A stretch of 64,000 bases of DNA from Futiania mangrovi (GTDB lineage Bacteria; Pseudomonadota; Alphaproteobacteria; Futianiales; Futianiaceae): assembly GCF_024158125.1 (NCBI RefSeq), contig NZ_JAMZFT010000001.1:806001-870000 (forward strand). The letters run 5' to 3'. The position numbers were made by a program, and so were the translations under genes. Shown here piece by piece: positions 46,662 to 56,683 of this stretch. Position 1 is the first letter of the stretch. Every line of letters begins with the position of its first letter. The notes under the pieces were generated by a model. The model made no database searches, was not told the DNA's origin, and saw nothing but the letters and a program-made list of their open reading frames with translations.

Positions 46662-46934
46662 GTGAACAAGAACGAACTCGCTTCGGTCGTCTCGGACAAG
46701 ACCGGGCTGACCAAGGCCGATGCAGCGAAGGCTGTTGACGCCGTGTTCGATGCCATCACCGACGCCCTCAAGCAGGGGGACGAGGTTCGCCTCGTCGGGT
46801 TCGGGTCCTTTGCCGTCGCGGCGCGCGAAGCGAAACAGGGCCGCAACCCGCAGACCGGGGCGACCATCACGATCCCCGCGTCGAAGCAGCCGAAGTTCAA
46901 GGCTGGCAAGGGCCTGAAGGACGCGCTGAACTAA
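46662..46934 (+). CDS. hup: DNA-binding protein HU
   Basis: A 90-residue histone-like protein of standard length. It begins MNKNELASVVSDKTGLTKAD and has the conserved core VRLVGFGSFAVAAREAKQGRNPQTG, with the DNA-bending Pro in the arm (RNPQTGATITIPASK). It compacts and bends DNA as a dimer. The start codon is GTG with a GGGGAGA ribosome binding site. It lies after lon and before tRNA-Val. Confidence 0.97.
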   Translation: MNKNELASVVSDKTGLTKADAAKAVDAVFDAITDALKQGDEVRLVGFGSFAVAAREAKQGRNPQTGATITIPASKQPKFKAGKGLKDALN

Positions 46935-46965
46935 GCGCGCCACGGCGGCACGCCTCTCAGATCGT

Positions 46966-47002
46966 ACGGCTGCATTCTGCAGGAAGCGCAGGGTGCAGCC
47001 GT
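46966..47002 (+). terminator. Hairpin after hup
   Basis: ACGGCTGCA (46966-46974) and TGCAGCCGT (46994-47002) form a perfect 9-bp stem about 30 bp after the HU stop. No T-run follows, so it is a stabilising hairpin or a weak terminator. The 116 bp between it and tRNA-Val hold no gene. Confidence 0.45.
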
Positions 47003-47118
47003 TCGTGTATCATGCAGAAATTCCAGGCCGGGACAGGCCAGGCCATTCCGCGGGATGGCGTCCCTGCCGCGCGTGTCCGTTCGCGGGCACGTCGACTGGC
47101 GCATCATGCAGCGTGCAT

Positions 47119-47193
47119 GGGCGATTAGCTCAGTGGTAGAGCGTCTCGTTTACACCGAGAGGGTCGGAGGTTCGAATCCTTCATCGCCCACCA
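47119..47193 (+). tRNA. tRNA-Val (UAC)
   Basis: A 75-nt tRNA. The acceptor GGGCGAT pairs with ATCGCCC, then A and an encoded CCA. The anticodon arm CTCG-TTTACAC-CGAG reads TAC. The T-loop is GTTCGAATC. Confidence 0.96.
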
Positions 47194-47262
47194 TTTGCAT
47201 CCCGGACGGATCCGCAAGCGGTCCCGGTGCGTAGAGACTGACAGGCAGCATCGGAGCAGGTC

Positions 47263-48306
47263 ATGAGCGCCGTCATCTCTCCGGACATGGGATCTGTTCT
47301 CGTCACGGGAGCGTCCGGCTTCATCGCCCGGCATGTCGTCCTCCAGTTGCTCGAGGCGGGATACCGCGTGCGCGGCACCGTCCGCTCGGCATCGAAGGGG
47401 GAGGATTTGCGCGGCGCACTGGCCGGGCAGGGCGCGGATGCCGCGCGGTTCTCATTCTGCGAGGCCGATCTCGACCGCGAGGACGGCTGGGCCGAGGCGG
47501 TTCGGGGCTGTGTGGCAGTCCTGCACGTGGCGTCGCCCTTTCCGCTCGGCAATCCGCGCGACCGCGAGGCGCTTGTGGGCCCCGCGCGCGCCGGTACGCT
47601 GCGTGTCTACGAGGCCGCGATGGCAGCCGGTGCCGCGCGCTTCGTGGCAACGTCCTCAATCGTGGCAATGGTCTACAGGGCGAACCGCCCGGCAGAGATG
47701 AGGTTCGGGGAGGGCGACTGGACCGACCCGGAATGGGCGCCGCTCACGGCCTATGCGGTCTCGAAGACGAGGGCCGAGCAGGCGTTGTGGGCGCAGGCGC
47801 GCAGCGACGGCACCCTCGAGCGCATCACCACGGTCAACCCGGGCTTCGTTCTCGGGCCCGCGCTCGACGGCGTGTTCGGAACCTCGCTCGAGGTGATCGG
47901 CATGATTCTCACAGGCAAGTATCCGGCCGTGCCTCCGACCGCCTATCCGGTTGCGGACGTGCGTGATGTGGCAGGCGTCCACGTGCGCGCCCTGCAGACG
48001 GGGGAGGCGGCGGGGCGCCGGTTGCTCGCGGCGGGTGAGACGCTTTCGCTGAAGGAAATGGCGGAGACGTTGCGCGCTGCCTTCCCTGGCCGTGCGCGGC
48101 GGATTCCGCGGCTGCAACTTCCGGTCTGGGCCGTGCGGGCGCTGGCGGTTGCCGATCCCGCCCTGCGTGCGGTGCGGGCGGATTTCGGCGTGCGGCCGTT
48201 GGCCGATGCCGCCTATGTCACGGAGATGACGGGCGTGCGCTTCCGCCCCTCAGGCGAGGCGGTCGTCGCGGCGGCGCAATCGCTGATCGACACGGGCAAG
48301 GTCTAG
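47263..48306 (+). CDS. NAD(P)-dependent reductase (dihydroflavonol/aldehyde reductase-like extended SDR)
   Basis: A 347-residue extended short-chain dehydrogenase. The nucleotide-binding motif is TGASGFIARHVV near the N-terminus, with Arg after the second strand (RGTVRS) suggesting NADP preference. The catalytic pair is YAVSKTRAE (Tyr-x3-Lys), preceded by the Ser in VATSSIVAM. It resembles proteins annotated as dihydroflavonol-4-reductase or aldehyde reductase, which reduce assorted carbonyls in bacteria. The start at 47263 has GGAGCAGG upstream; ATG at 47287 is possible. It stands alone between two tRNA genes. The substrate is unknown. Confidence 0.88.
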   Translation: MSAVISPDMGSVLVTGASGFIARHVVLQLLEAGYRVRGTVRSASKGEDLRGALAGQGADAARFSFCEADLDREDGWAEAVRGCVAVLHVASPFPLGNPRDREALVGPARAGTLRVYEAAMAAGAARFVATSSIVAMVYRANRPAEMRFGEGDWTDPEWAPLTAYAVSKTRAEQALWAQARSDGTLERITTVNPGFVLGPALDGVFGTSLEVIGMILTGKYPAVPPTAYPVADVRDVAGVHVRALQTGEAAGRRLLAAGETLSLKEMAETLRAAFPGRARRIPRLQLPVWAVRALAVADPALRAVRADFGVRPLADAAYVTEMTGVRFRPSGEAVVAAAQSLIDTGKV

Positions 48307-48368
48307 GAGCCGGATCGGGACGGGTGGGCGGCAGGGCGCATCGGCCCCGCCGCCGTGTGGTCCATGCG

Positions 48369-48926
48369 TCAGGCCATCCGGCGCCGGCGCAATCCGCCGA
48401 GCGCGAGGCCCGCAAGCCCGAGACCCATGAGCCCGGCCATCGACGGTTCGTCGACGCGCGCGCGTGCCGTCTCGAACTCCGACGCCGCCATCGAGACGAA
48501 ATAGCTGTCGACGTTCGCCACGCTGTACTGGAAGGCGATAGGCATGCCCGTCGCCGGGTTCCAGGACAGGATGAAGTCGTCCACGCCGCCCGGCGTCGAC
48601 AGCGCGCCGCCCGGGATGCCGCCGACGACCGACTCGCCGACGAGATTCTGGAAGGTCACTTCCGAGATGTCGTACGTCTTGCCTGCGATTGTCAGGGTAA
48701 TGGACACGAGCGCATCGATCGGCGAGGTCGCGGAAGCCCCCTCCCAGACGACGAGACCGCTCACCGGATCCTGCGGAACGGCCGGGCAGATTCCGCCGGG
48801 GCAGAGGCCCACATCAAAGGCCTCGAAGGTAAACGCGGTCTCGAAAACGGCCGCGTTGGCCCCGCCTGCGAGGCCGGCCGTCATGGCCGCACCCGCGACG
48901 GCCGCGAGAAGATGACGTCGTTTCAT
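48369..48926 (-). CDS. Secreted protein with PEP-CTERM-like sorting signal
   Basis: A 185-residue exported protein. An N-terminal signal peptide (RRHLLAAVAGAAMTAGLAGGANA) leads to a beta-rich, Gly-poor mature domain with two Cys (LCPGGICP). The C-terminus has a tripartite sorting signal: DEPSMAG, a hydrophobic stretch (LMGLGLAGLALGGL), and an Arg cluster (RRRR). Such signals are processed by exosortase/archaeosortase-type enzymes, which send proteins to the envelope or an extracellular matrix. No exosortase gene is in the window. The start at 48926 gives the signal peptide directly. Confidence 0.75.
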   Translation of the reverse strand: MKRRHLLAAVAGAAMTAGLAGGANAAVFETAFTFEAFDVGLCPGGICPAVPQDPVSGLVVWEGASATSPIDALVSITLTIAGKTYDISEVTFQNLVGESVVGGIPGGALSTPGGVDDFILSWNPATGMPIAFQYSVANVDSYFVSMAASEFETARARVDEPSMAGLMGLGLAGLALGGLRRRRMA

Positions 48927-49106
48927 GATACTCAACTCCCATGTTGCGCAACAATGCGCGCAGGACGAGCAAGGACCGTGCCGCAAGCGCCGCGCGCCAC
49001 AGCAGCGCCGTCCGCGGGCGGGGTGCACTTTGGCCGTCTGCGGGTGCTTGACAGGCCGGGGCGCGTCGAATACTTACCCCTCACCGCGCGAGACGCGGTC
49101 GCCCGC

Positions 49107-49183
49107 GGGGGTGTAGCTCAGTTGGTTAGAGTGCCGGCCTGTCACGCCGGAGGTCGCGGGTTCGAGCCCCGTCACTCCCGCCA
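49107..49183 (+). tRNA. tRNA-Asp (GUC)
   Basis: A 77-nt tRNA. The acceptor GGGGGTG pairs with CACTCCC (one G-U), followed by the Asp-specific discriminator G and an encoded CCA. The anticodon arm CCGGC-CTGTCAC-GCCGG reads GTC. The T-arm contains GGTTCGAGCC. Confidence 0.96.
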
Positions 49184-49377
49184 TTTTCTCCTTTCAGTCC
49201 AGTGCCGTTTACGGCCTGCGCCCAGGCAGGGCGCGGTGCATTTGGCCGCGGTGCGGTGCCGCACGGGGGTGGCCGTGCAACCATGGACGCTTTAGGGTGT
49301 CCAGGTGCGGCAAGGGGCGTTTTCCTGCAATGCGGGAAGAGCCCACAGCGCCATGCAGATTTCGCAGGCGAGGCGGA

Positions 49378-49405
49378 TTGCGTTTTGAAGGCATCCGCCT
49401 ATGAT
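49378..49405 (+). promoter_or_regulatory. Possible sigma-70 promoter of the nuo operon
   Basis: TTGCGT (49378-49383) and TATGAT (49400-49405) are separated by 16 bp. Transcription would start near 49412, about 60 nt before nuoA. The 289 bp between tRNA-Asp and nuoA hold no gene, so the operon promoter is expected here. Confidence 0.45.
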
Positions 49406-49472
49406 GCCGCCGACTTCGGACAGGCGGGTGCCGGACGATCAGGTCCGGTCCGCGGGCAGCAAGGGGCGATCC

Positions 49473-49838
49473 ATGGACGGTCTGCTCGTCGAATATCTTC
49501 CGATCCTGATCTTTCTCGGCCTCGCGCTGGTGCTGGGGATTGCGCTCATGGCGGCCGCCTGGCTCGCCGCGCCGCAGATGCCCGACGCGGAGAAGCTGTC
49601 GGCCTACGAGTGCGGCTTCAACGCCTTCGACGACAGCCGCATGAAGTTCGACGTGCGATTCTATCTTGTGGCGATCCTGTTCATCATCTTCGACCTGGAG
49701 GTCGCGTTCCTCTTCCCCTGGGCGATCACGCTGGGCGAGGTCGGGCTCTTCGGCTTCTGGTCGATGATGGTGTTCCTGGGGATCCTGACTATCGGCTTCA
49801 TCTACGAGTGGAAGAAAGGGGCGCTGGAATGGGAGTGA
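49473..49838 (+). CDS. nuoA: NADH-quinone oxidoreductase subunit A
   Basis: A 121-residue membrane subunit with three transmembrane helices. The conserved loop [31 protein letters not shown] contains the Cys that shifts during the active/deactive transition in mitochondria. It sits at the junction of the membrane arm and peripheral arm of complex I. The start at 49473 follows AAGGGGC and gives the usual short N-terminus. The last 10 bp overlap nuoB. Confidence 0.95.
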   Translation: MDGLLVEYLPILIFLGLALVLGIALMAAAWLAAPQMPDAEKLSAYECGFNAFDDSRMKFDVRFYLVAILFIIFDLEVAFLFPWAITLGEVGLFGFWSMMVFLGILTIGFIYEWKKGALEWE

Positions 49839-50377
49839 CGACACCCGCGGCGGCCACCGCGGCCGGCGCCGCCCAGCCGCACGACGACGCCTATTTCCGC
49901 CAGATCTCGGACGAGTTGGCGGACAAGGGCTTCCTCGTCACCAGCCTCGACGACGTGATCACCTGGGCGCGCACCGGCTCGCTGTTCTGGATGACGTTCG
50001 GCCTGGCGTGCTGCGCGGTGGAGATGATGCAGGCCTCCATGCCGCGCTACGACCTGGAGCGGTTCGGCACCGCTCCGCGGGCCAGCCCGCGCCAGTCCGA
50101 CCTGATGATCGTGGCCGGCACGCTGACCAACAAGATGGCGCCGGCGCTGCGCAAGGTCTACGACCAGATGCCGGAGCCGCGCTACGTGATCTCGATGGGG
50201 TCGTGCGCGAACGGCGGCGGCTACTACCACTATTCCTACTCGGTCGTGCGCGGGTGCGACCGGATCGTGCCGGTGGACGTCTATGTCCCCGGCTGTCCGC
50301 CCACGGCTGAGGCGTTGCTCTACGGCATCCTCCAGCTGCAGCGGAAGATCCGGCGCACCGGCACGATCATCCGCTGA
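49829..50377 (+). CDS. nuoB: NADH-quinone oxidoreductase subunit B
   Basis: A 182-residue peripheral-arm subunit carrying the terminal iron-sulfur cluster N2, which passes electrons to quinone. The four ligands are the adjacent pair in [11 protein letters not shown], Cys in MGSCANGGG and Cys in [14 protein letters not shown]. The N-terminal 15 residues are a variable Ala/Thr-rich leader. The gene overlaps the end of nuoA by 10 bp. Confidence 0.97.
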   Translation: MGVTTPAAATAAGAAQPHDDAYFRQISDELADKGFLVTSLDDVITWARTGSLFWMTFGLACCAVEMMQASMPRYDLERFGTAPRASPRQSDLMIVAGTLTNKMAPALRKVYDQMPEPRYVISMGSCANGGGYYHYSYSVVRGCDRIVPVDVYVPGCPPTAEALLYGILQLQRKIRRTGTIIR

Positions 50378-50397
50378 ACCGGGCGACGGGGACAGGC

Positions 50398-51003
50398 ATG
50401 GACGACCAGCTTCACGAGCTTGGCGAGCACATCGCCACGTCTCAGGACACCGCGGTGATCGGCTACTCGGTCGCCCATGGCGAATTGACGGTGACGGCGC
50501 ATGCCGACTTCATCGGACGCCTGCTGACCTTCCTGCGCGACGATTCCTCGTGCCAGTTCAAGCAGCTGATCGACGTGACCGCGGTCGACTGGCCGGAGCG
50601 GGGCAAGCGATTCGACGTGGTCTATCACCTTCTGTCGATGCACCAGAACCAGCGTGTCCGCGTGAAGGTCGAGGCGGACGAGGAGCACCCGGTCCCCAGC
50701 GTCATCGGCGTCTTCCCGACCGCCAACTGGCTGGAGCGGGAGGTGTTCGACATGTTCGGCGTCCTGTTTTCCGACCATCCCGACCTGCGCCGGATCCTGA
50801 CGGACTATGGCTTCCGCGGCTATCCGCTGCGCAAGGACTTCCCGCTGACGGGCCATGTCGAGGTTCGCTACGACGAGACCGCCAAGCGCGTGGTGTACGA
50901 GCCCGTCCAGCTCGCGCAGGAGTTCCGGAGTTTCGATTTCATGAGCCCGTGGGAAAGCGCCGAATACATCCTGCCGGGCGACGAGAAGGCGGGGGGCGCC
51001 TGA
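50398..51003 (+). CDS. nuoC: NADH-quinone oxidoreductase subunit C (30 kDa)
   Basis: A 201-residue peripheral-arm scaffold subunit with the signature [29 protein letters not shown] and [10 protein letters not shown]. It is separate from nuoD, unlike the fused NuoCD of enterobacteria, a common alphaproteobacterial and mitochondrial-like state. It starts 20 bp after nuoB and ends 3 bp before nuoD. Confidence 0.97.
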   Translation: MDDQLHELGEHIATSQDTAVIGYSVAHGELTVTAHADFIGRLLTFLRDDSSCQFKQLIDVTAVDWPERGKRFDVVYHLLSMHQNQRVRVKVEADEEHPVPSVIGVFPTANWLEREVFDMFGVLFSDHPDLRRILTDYGFRGYPLRKDFPLTGHVEVRYDETAKRVVYEPVQLAQEFRSFDFMSPWESAEYILPGDEKAGGA

Positions 51004-51006
51004 ACC

Positions 51007-52194
51007 ATGGCCGAGCAGCGCATCCGCAACTTCAACATCAACTTCGGGCCGCAGCACCCGGCCGCGCACGGCGTTCTCCGCCTGGTGCTGGAGCTGGACG
51101 GCGAGGTCGTCGACCGTGTCGACCCGCACATCGGCCTGCTGCACCGCGGCACCGAGAAGCTGATCGAGTACAAGACCTATCTCCAGGCGATCCCGTACTT
51201 CGACCGGCTCGACTATGTCGCGCCGATGAACCAGGAGCATGCATTCTGCCTCGCCGCGGAGCGTCTCCTGGGGATCGAGGTGCCGCGCCGCGGGCAGCTG
51301 ATCCGCGTGCTCTATTCGGAGATCGGGCGGCTTCTTTCGCACCTTCTCAACGTGACCACGCAGGCCATGGACGTCGGCGCGCTCACGCCCCCGCTCTGGG
51401 GCTTCGAGGAGCGCGAGAAGCTCATGGTCTTCTACGAGCGGGCGAGCGGCAGCCGGATGCACGCGGCCTATTTCCGCGTCGGCGGCGTGCACCAGGACCT
51501 GCCCGAGGAACTGGTCGACGATATCGACGCCTTCTGCGACAGCCACCCGGCGGTGCTCGACGACATCGAGGGGCTGCTGACCGACAACCGCATCTTCAAG
51601 CAGCGCAACGTCGACATCGGCATCGTGCCGCCGGAGGACGTGTTCGCCTGGGGTTTCACCGGCGTCATGGCGCGGGGATCGGGCCTCGCGTGGGACCTGC
51701 GCCGCGCGCAGCCCTACGAGTGCTATTCGGAGATGGAGTTCGACGTTCCCATTGGCAAGAACGGCGACTGCTACGACCGCTATCTCATCCGCATGGAGGA
51801 GATGCGCCAGTCCCTGCGCATCATGAAGCAGTGCATCAAGGGCCTGCGGGAGACGAAGGGCCAGCCCTTCTCGGCGGTGAACAACAAGGTGGTGCCGCCC
51901 AAGCGGGGCGAGATGAAGCGCTCGATGGAGGCGCTCATCCATCACTTCAAGCTCTACACCGAAGGCTTCCACGTGCCGGCGGGGGAGGTCTATGCCTGCG
52001 TCGAGGCGCCGAAGGGCGAGTTCGGCGTCTACCTCGTGTCCGACGGCACCAACAAGCCCTATCGCTGCAAGATCCGCGCGCCCGGCTTCGCGCACCTGCA
52101 GGCGATGGACCACCTGACCCGCGGGCACATGCTGGCCGACGTTTCGGCCGTGCTGGGTTCGCTTGACATCGTGTTCGGGGAGATCGACCGCTAA
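51007..52194 (+). CDS. nuoD: NADH-quinone oxidoreductase subunit D (49 kDa)
   Basis: A 395-residue subunit forming much of the quinone site. It begins with [20 protein letters not shown], whose His and the Tyr in the later ECYSEMEFD region contact the quinone head group, and ends [11 protein letters not shown], the [NiFe]-hydrogenase-related C-terminus with its metal site lost. The length is standard. The stop overlaps the nuoE start by one base. Confidence 0.97.
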   Translation: MAEQRIRNFNINFGPQHPAAHGVLRLVLELDGEVVDRVDPHIGLLHRGTEKLIEYKTYLQAIPYFDRLDYVAPMNQEHAFCLAAERLLGIEVPRRGQLIRVLYSEIGRLLSHLLNVTTQAMDVGALTPPLWGFEEREKLMVFYERASGSRMHAAYFRVGGVHQDLPEELVDDIDAFCDSHPAVLDDIEGLLTDNRIFKQRNVDIGIVPPEDVFAWGFTGVMARGSGLAWDLRRAQPYECYSEMEFDVPIGKNGDCYDRYLIRMEEMRQSLRIMKQCIKGLRETKGQPFSAVNNKVVPPKRGEMKRSMEALIHHFKLYTEGFHVPAGEVYACVEAPKGEFGVYLVSDGTNKPYRCKIRAPGFAHLQAMDHLTRGHMLADVSAVLGSLDIVFGEIDR

Positions 52195-53225
52195 TGGCTC
52201 TTCGCCGTCTCCATCACGAGCAGCCCGAAAGCTTCGCCTTCACGGCGGAGAACAAGGACTGGGCCGCCGGCCAGATCGCCAAGTACCCGGAAGGGCGCCA
52301 GGCGTCGGCCATCATTCCGCTTCTGTGGAAGGCGCAGGCGCAGGCGGGCGGCTGGCTGCCCCGCCCGGCGATCGAGCACGTGGCGGACATGCTGGGCATG
52401 CCCTACATCCGCGCGCTCGAGGTTGCGACCTTCTACTCGATGTTCAACCTCGCGCCGGTGGGCAAGTTCTTCGTGCAGGTCTGCGGCACGACGCCCTGCA
52501 TGCTGCGCGGGTCGGACGACGTGATCGCGGTCTGCAAGGACAAGATCGGGCCGGAGGGCAAGGTGTCTGCCGACGGCACCTTCTCCTGGCTGGAGGTCGA
52601 GTGCCTGGGCGCCTGCTGCAACGCGCCGATGGTGCAGGTCAACGACGACTACTACGAGGACCTGACGCGGGAGAATTTCTCCGAACTCCTCGACGACCTG
52701 AAGGCAGGCAAGGCGCGCACGCCGGGCTCGCTGATCGGCCGGAAGACGTCGGAGCCGGTGGGCGGGCTCACCTCCCTGACCGATCCCGCGGTCTACAACG
52801 GCACCGCGACGGCCACGAAGGCGGCCGGCCCGAAGGCCGACGATCAGGCGCCGAAGAAAGCCGCCAAGCCGAAGCCGCAGGCCCAGGAAGGCGCACCTGC
52901 GCTGAAGGATCCGGGCGAGGGGGCGGCGGCGGAGGCCGCGCCCGAACTGCTGAAGGCGCCGAAGGGCGAGGCGGACGATCTCAAGAAGATCAGCGGCGTA
53001 GGCCCGAAACTTGAGACGCTTCTGAACGAGATGGGCTTCTGGCACTTCTCGCAGATCGCGGCGTGGACGCCGGAGAACGTGGCTTGGGTCGACGCCCGGC
53101 TGAAGTTCAAGGGCCGGATCGAGCGGGACGACTGGATCGGCCAGGCGAAGATCCTCGCCGGGGGCGGCGAGACGGAGTTTTCGAAGCGGGTGGAGAAGGG
53201 CGACGTCCCCTCCAGCAAGGACTGA
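52194..53225 (+). CDS. nuoE: NADH-quinone oxidoreductase subunit E with C-terminal extension
   Basis: A 343-residue protein. The first 200 or so residues are the 24-kDa thioredoxin-like subunit with [2Fe-2S] cluster N1a ligands in CGTTPC and CLGACC. An Ala/Lys/Pro-rich linker (about 210-265) then leads to a helix-hairpin-helix-like domain ([21 protein letters not shown], about 262-330). The core subunit alone is about 160-220 residues, so the extension is extra. Similar long NuoE proteins occur in alphaproteobacteria; the role of the tail is not known to me. nuoF follows after 51 bp. Confidence 0.93.
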   Translation: MALRRLHHEQPESFAFTAENKDWAAGQIAKYPEGRQASAIIPLLWKAQAQAGGWLPRPAIEHVADMLGMPYIRALEVATFYSMFNLAPVGKFFVQVCGTTPCMLRGSDDVIAVCKDKIGPEGKVSADGTFSWLEVECLGACCNAPMVQVNDDYYEDLTRENFSELLDDLKAGKARTPGSLIGRKTSEPVGGLTSLTDPAVYNGTATATKAAGPKADDQAPKKAAKPKPQAQEGAPALKDPGEGAAAEAAPELLKAPKGEADDLKKISGVGPKLETLLNEMGFWHFSQIAAWTPENVAWVDARLKFKGRIERDDWIGQAKILAGGGETEFSKRVEKGDVPSSKD

Positions 53226-53276
53226 TGCGCGCACGGGCGCGCCGGACCGGCGGCCGTCGATTGAAGGACTGAAGGC

Positions 53277-54572
53277 ATGCTGTCAGACAAGGACCGCATT
53301 TTCACAAACCTCTACGGGTTCGGCGATCCGGGCCTTGCGGGGGCGCGCGCACGCGGCGACTGGGACGGCACCAAGGCGCTGATCGAGAAGGGCCGCGACT
53401 GGGTCATCTCCGAGATGAAGGAGAGCGGTCTGCGCGGGCGCGGCGGCGCGGGCTTCCCGACCGGCCTCAAATGGTCCTTCATGCCGAAGGAGAGCGACGG
53501 GCGCCCGCACTATCTCGTCGTCAACGCCGACGAGTCGGAGCCCGGCACCTGCAAGGACCGCGAGATCATGCGCGGCGATCCGCACAAGCTGATCGAGGGG
53601 TGCCTGATCGCCTCGTTCGCGATGGGCGCGCACGCCTGCTACATCTACATCCGCGGCGAATACATCGCCGAGCGCAAGGCGCTGCAGCGCGCGGTGGACG
53701 AGGCCTACGAGGCCCGCCTGATCGGCAAGAACAACGTCCACGGCTGGGACTTCGACCTCTACGTCCATCACGGCGCGGGCGCCTATATCTGCGGCGAGGA
53801 AACGGCGCTGCTGGAAAGCCTCGAGGGCAAGAAGGGCATGCCGCGCCTCAAGCCGCCGTTCCCGGCGAACGTCGGCCTCTACGGCTGCCCGACGACGGTC
53901 AACAACGTTGAATCGATCGCGGTCGCGCCGACCATCCTGCGCCGCGGCGCGTCCTGGTTCGCGGGCTTCGGCCGCCCGAACAACACCGGCACCAAGGTGT
54001 TCTGCATCTCCGGCCATGTGGAGCGGCCCTGCAACGTCGAGGAGGCCATGTCGATCCCGCTGCGCGAGCTGATCGAGAAGCATTGCGGCGGCGTGCGCGG
54101 CGGCTGGGACAATCTGCTGGCGGTCATTCCGGGTGGCTCGTCCGTCCCGCTGATCCCCAAGGAGATCTGCGACGACGTGCTGATGGACTTCGACGCGCTG
54201 CGCGAGGTGAAGTCGGGCCTCGGCACCGCGGCGGTCATCGTCATGGACAAGTCGACCGACGTGATCCGCGCCATCGCCCGGCTCGCCCGCTTCTACAAGC
54301 ACGAGAGCTGCGGCCAGTGCACGCCCTGCCGCGAGGGCACGGGATGGATGTGGCGCGTCATGGAGAAGCTGGTGCGCGGCGAGGCCGAAGTCAGCGACAT
54401 CGACATGCTGCTCGACGTCACGACGCAGGTCGAGGGCCACACCATCTGCGCCCTCGGTGATGCGGCGGCGTGGCCCATCCAGGGCCTGATCCGGCATTTC
54501 CGCCCGGTGATCGAGGAGCGTATCCGCTCCACGAAGACGCGGGTGGCCGTTCCGGCCGCAGCGGCAGAGTAA
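53277..54572 (+). CDS. nuoF: NADH-quinone oxidoreductase subunit F (51 kDa, NADH/FMN site)
   Basis: A 431-residue subunit that oxidises NADH through FMN. The nucleotide and flavin sites are [19 protein letters not shown] and [18 protein letters not shown] with [19 protein letters not shown]. Cluster N3 ligands are in [15 protein letters not shown] and, further on, [12 protein letters not shown]. The length is standard. nuoG starts 11 bp later. Confidence 0.97.
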   Translation: MLSDKDRIFTNLYGFGDPGLAGARARGDWDGTKALIEKGRDWVISEMKESGLRGRGGAGFPTGLKWSFMPKESDGRPHYLVVNADESEPGTCKDREIMRGDPHKLIEGCLIASFAMGAHACYIYIRGEYIAERKALQRAVDEAYEARLIGKNNVHGWDFDLYVHHGAGAYICGEETALLESLEGKKGMPRLKPPFPANVGLYGCPTTVNNVESIAVAPTILRRGASWFAGFGRPNNTGTKVFCISGHVERPCNVEEAMSIPLRELIEKHCGGVRGGWDNLLAVIPGGSSVPLIPKEICDDVLMDFDALREVKSGLGTAAVIVMDKSTDVIRAIARLARFYKHESCGQCTPCREGTGWMWRVMEKLVRGEAEVSDIDMLLDVTTQVEGHTICALGDAAAWPIQGLIRHFRPVIEERIRSTKTRVAVPAAAAE

Positions 54573-54583
54573 GGGGAAGGGCG

Positions 54584-56683
54584 ATGAGCGATACCCGCAA
54601 GGTCGTCGTCAACGAGACCGAGATCGAGGTTCCGGCCGGCTACACGCTGCTGCAGGCGTGTGAGGCGGCGGGCGTCGACATTCCGCGTTTCTGCTACCAC
54701 GAGCGGCTGTCGATCGCCGGCAACTGCCGCATGTGCCTCGTCGAGGTGCCGGGCACGCCGAAGCCGCAGGCGTCGTGCGCGCTCGGCGTGCGCGACCTGC
54801 GCCCCGGCCCGAACGGGGAACCGCCGCGCATCCTGACCAACACGCCCGCCGTCAAGAAGGCGCGCGAGGGCGTGATGGAGTTCCTGCTGATCAACCATCC
54901 GCTCGACTGCCCGATCTGCGACCAGGGCGGCGAGTGCGACCTGCAGGACCAGGCGATGGCCTTCGGCGTCGACCACACGCGCTATGCGCTCAACAAGCGC
55001 GCGGTCGAGGACAAGGAGATGGGGCCGCTCGTCAAGACGATCATGACGCGCTGCATCCATTGCACGCGCTGCGTCCGCTTCGCGACCGAGGTTGCGGGCG
55101 TGCCCGAACTGGGCGCGACGGGCCGCGGCGAGAGCATGGAGATCACGACCTATCTGGAGCAGGCTCTGACGTCGGAGCTTTCGGGCAACGTGATCGACCT
55201 GTGCCCGGTCGGCGCGCTGACCTCGAAGCCCTACGCCTTCACCGCGCGGCCCTGGGAGCTGAAGAAGACCGAGAGCGTCGACGTGATGGACGCGCAGGGC
55301 GCCAACATCCGCGTCGACAGCCGCGGGCGCGAGGTCATGCGCATCCTGCCGCGCCTCAACGAGGACGTGAACGAGGAGTGGATCTCCGACAAGTCGCGCT
55401 TCGTCTGGGACGGGCTGAAGCGCCAGCGTCTCGACCGCCCTTATGTGCGCGAGAACGGCAAGCTGCGCCCCGCAAGCTGGGACGAGGCGTTCGCCGTCGT
55501 CGCCGACAAGCTCGCGGGCACCGCGCCGGAGAAGGTCGCGGCCATCGCCGGCGACCTGTGCGACACCGAATCCATGTTCGCGCTCAAGGGGCTGCTCGAA
55601 AGCTTCGGGGTCACGAGCCTCGACTGCCGTCAGGACGGGGCGAAGCTCGACCCGGCGAACCGGTCGTCGTGGCTCTTCAACTCCGGCATCGCTGCCATCG
55701 AGCAGGCGGATGCGCTGCTGCTCGTCGGCACCGATCCGCGCGCCGAGGCTTCGGTTCTGAACGCGCGCATCCGCAAGCGCTGGCTCGCCGGGCCGTTCCC
55801 GGTGGGCGCCATCGGTACCGTCGGCGACCTCACCTATGAGGTGGAGCGCCTGGGGGCCGGCCCCGACACGCTCGCGGAACTCGCGGCGGGCAAGCATTCC
55901 TTCTTCGAGACGCTCAAGAAGGCCGAACGGCCGATGATCGTCGTCGGGCAGGGCGCGCTCGCCCGAGCCGACGGGGCCGCTGTCTGGTCGGCGGTCGCCA
56001 AGCTGGCTGAGGCCGTGGGGGCGGTGACGGACGGCTGGACCGGCGTCAATGTGCTGCACACGGCGGCCGCGCGCGTGGGCGGGCTCGAGGTCGGCTTCGT
56101 GCCGGGCGAGGGCGGCCGCGACCGCGACGCGATCCTCGCCGGCGCGCAGTCGGGCGAGGTCGAGGTGGTGTGGCTGCTCGGCGCCGACGAGATTCCGGGC
56201 GACCGTTTTGGCAAGGCCTTCGTCATCTACCAGGGCAGCCACGGCGACCGCGGCGCGCACCGCGCCGACGTGGTCCTGCCGGGCGCGGCCTATACGGAGA
56301 AGGACGGCCTCTACGTCAACATGGAAGGCCGCCCGCAGCTCGGCTTCCGGGCGATCTTCCCGCCGGGCGACGCGCGGGAGGACTGGGCCATCGTGCGGGC
56401 GCTGTCGGCGGTCGCGGGCAAGACGCTTCCCTACGATTCGCTGCGCCAGCTTCGTGCGAAACTGTTCGAGGCGGTGCCGCACCTGGCGGAGATCGACACG
56501 GTGCACGCCGCCCCGTGGCAGGCGCCGCAGGGCGGGGGTGACATGAGCGCGGAGCCCTTTGCAAATGCGGTCGAGGACGTGTACCTGACGAACCCGATCG
56601 CGCGCGCAAGCCGCGTGATGGGCGAATTGTCGGCGCTGAAGGCGGCGCGGGCCAAGGCGGGGGCGACGGGGACCCATGGGTGA
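54584..56683 (+). CDS. nuoG: NADH-quinone oxidoreductase subunit G (75 kDa)
   Basis: A 699-residue iron-sulfur subunit. The N-terminal [2Fe-2S] domain has [21 protein letters not shown]. The HxxxCxxC-type region and two [4Fe-4S] sites follow, with [15 protein letters not shown], and [19 protein letters not shown] with a later Cys in [11 protein letters not shown]. The remaining C-terminal two-thirds are the inactive molybdopterin-oxidoreductase-like domain. The start at 54584 has AAGGGGAAGGG upstream. The end overlaps nuoH by 8 bp. Confidence 0.97.
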   Translation: MSDTRKVVVNETEIEVPAGYTLLQACEAAGVDIPRFCYHERLSIAGNCRMCLVEVPGTPKPQASCALGVRDLRPGPNGEPPRILTNTPAVKKAREGVMEFLLINHPLDCPICDQGGECDLQDQAMAFGVDHTRYALNKRAVEDKEMGPLVKTIMTRCIHCTRCVRFATEVAGVPELGATGRGESMEITTYLEQALTSELSGNVIDLCPVGALTSKPYAFTARPWELKKTESVDVMDAQGANIRVDSRGREVMRILPRLNEDVNEEWISDKSRFVWDGLKRQRLDRPYVRENGKLRPASWDEAFAVVADKLAGTAPEKVAAIAGDLCDTESMFALKGLLESFGVTSLDCRQDGAKLDPANRSSWLFNSGIAAIEQADALLLVGTDPRAEASVLNARIRKRWLAGPFPVGAIGTVGDLTYEVERLGAGPDTLAELAAGKHSFFETLKKAERPMIVVGQGALARADGAAVWSAVAKLAEAVGAVTDGWTGVNVLHTAAARVGGLEVGFVPGEGGRDRDAILAGAQSGEVEVVWLLGADEIPGDRFGKAFVIYQGSHGDRGAHRADVVLPGAAYTEKDGLYVNMEGRPQLGFRAIFPPGDAREDWAIVRALSAVAGKTLPYDSLRQLRAKLFEAVPHLAEIDTVHAAPWQAPQGGGDMSAEPFANAVEDVYLTNPIARASRVMGELSALKAARAKAGATGTHG

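Noticed and set aside
47119-49183. Genomic island between tRNA-Val and tRNA-Asp
   Set aside because: No integrase, no repeated tRNA 3' end and no shift in base composition were seen; the two genes between look like ordinary chromosomal genes.
49184-49472. Small ORFs between tRNA-Asp and nuoA
   Set aside because: None has a ribosome binding site or protein-like composition; the gap is better explained as the nuo promoter region.
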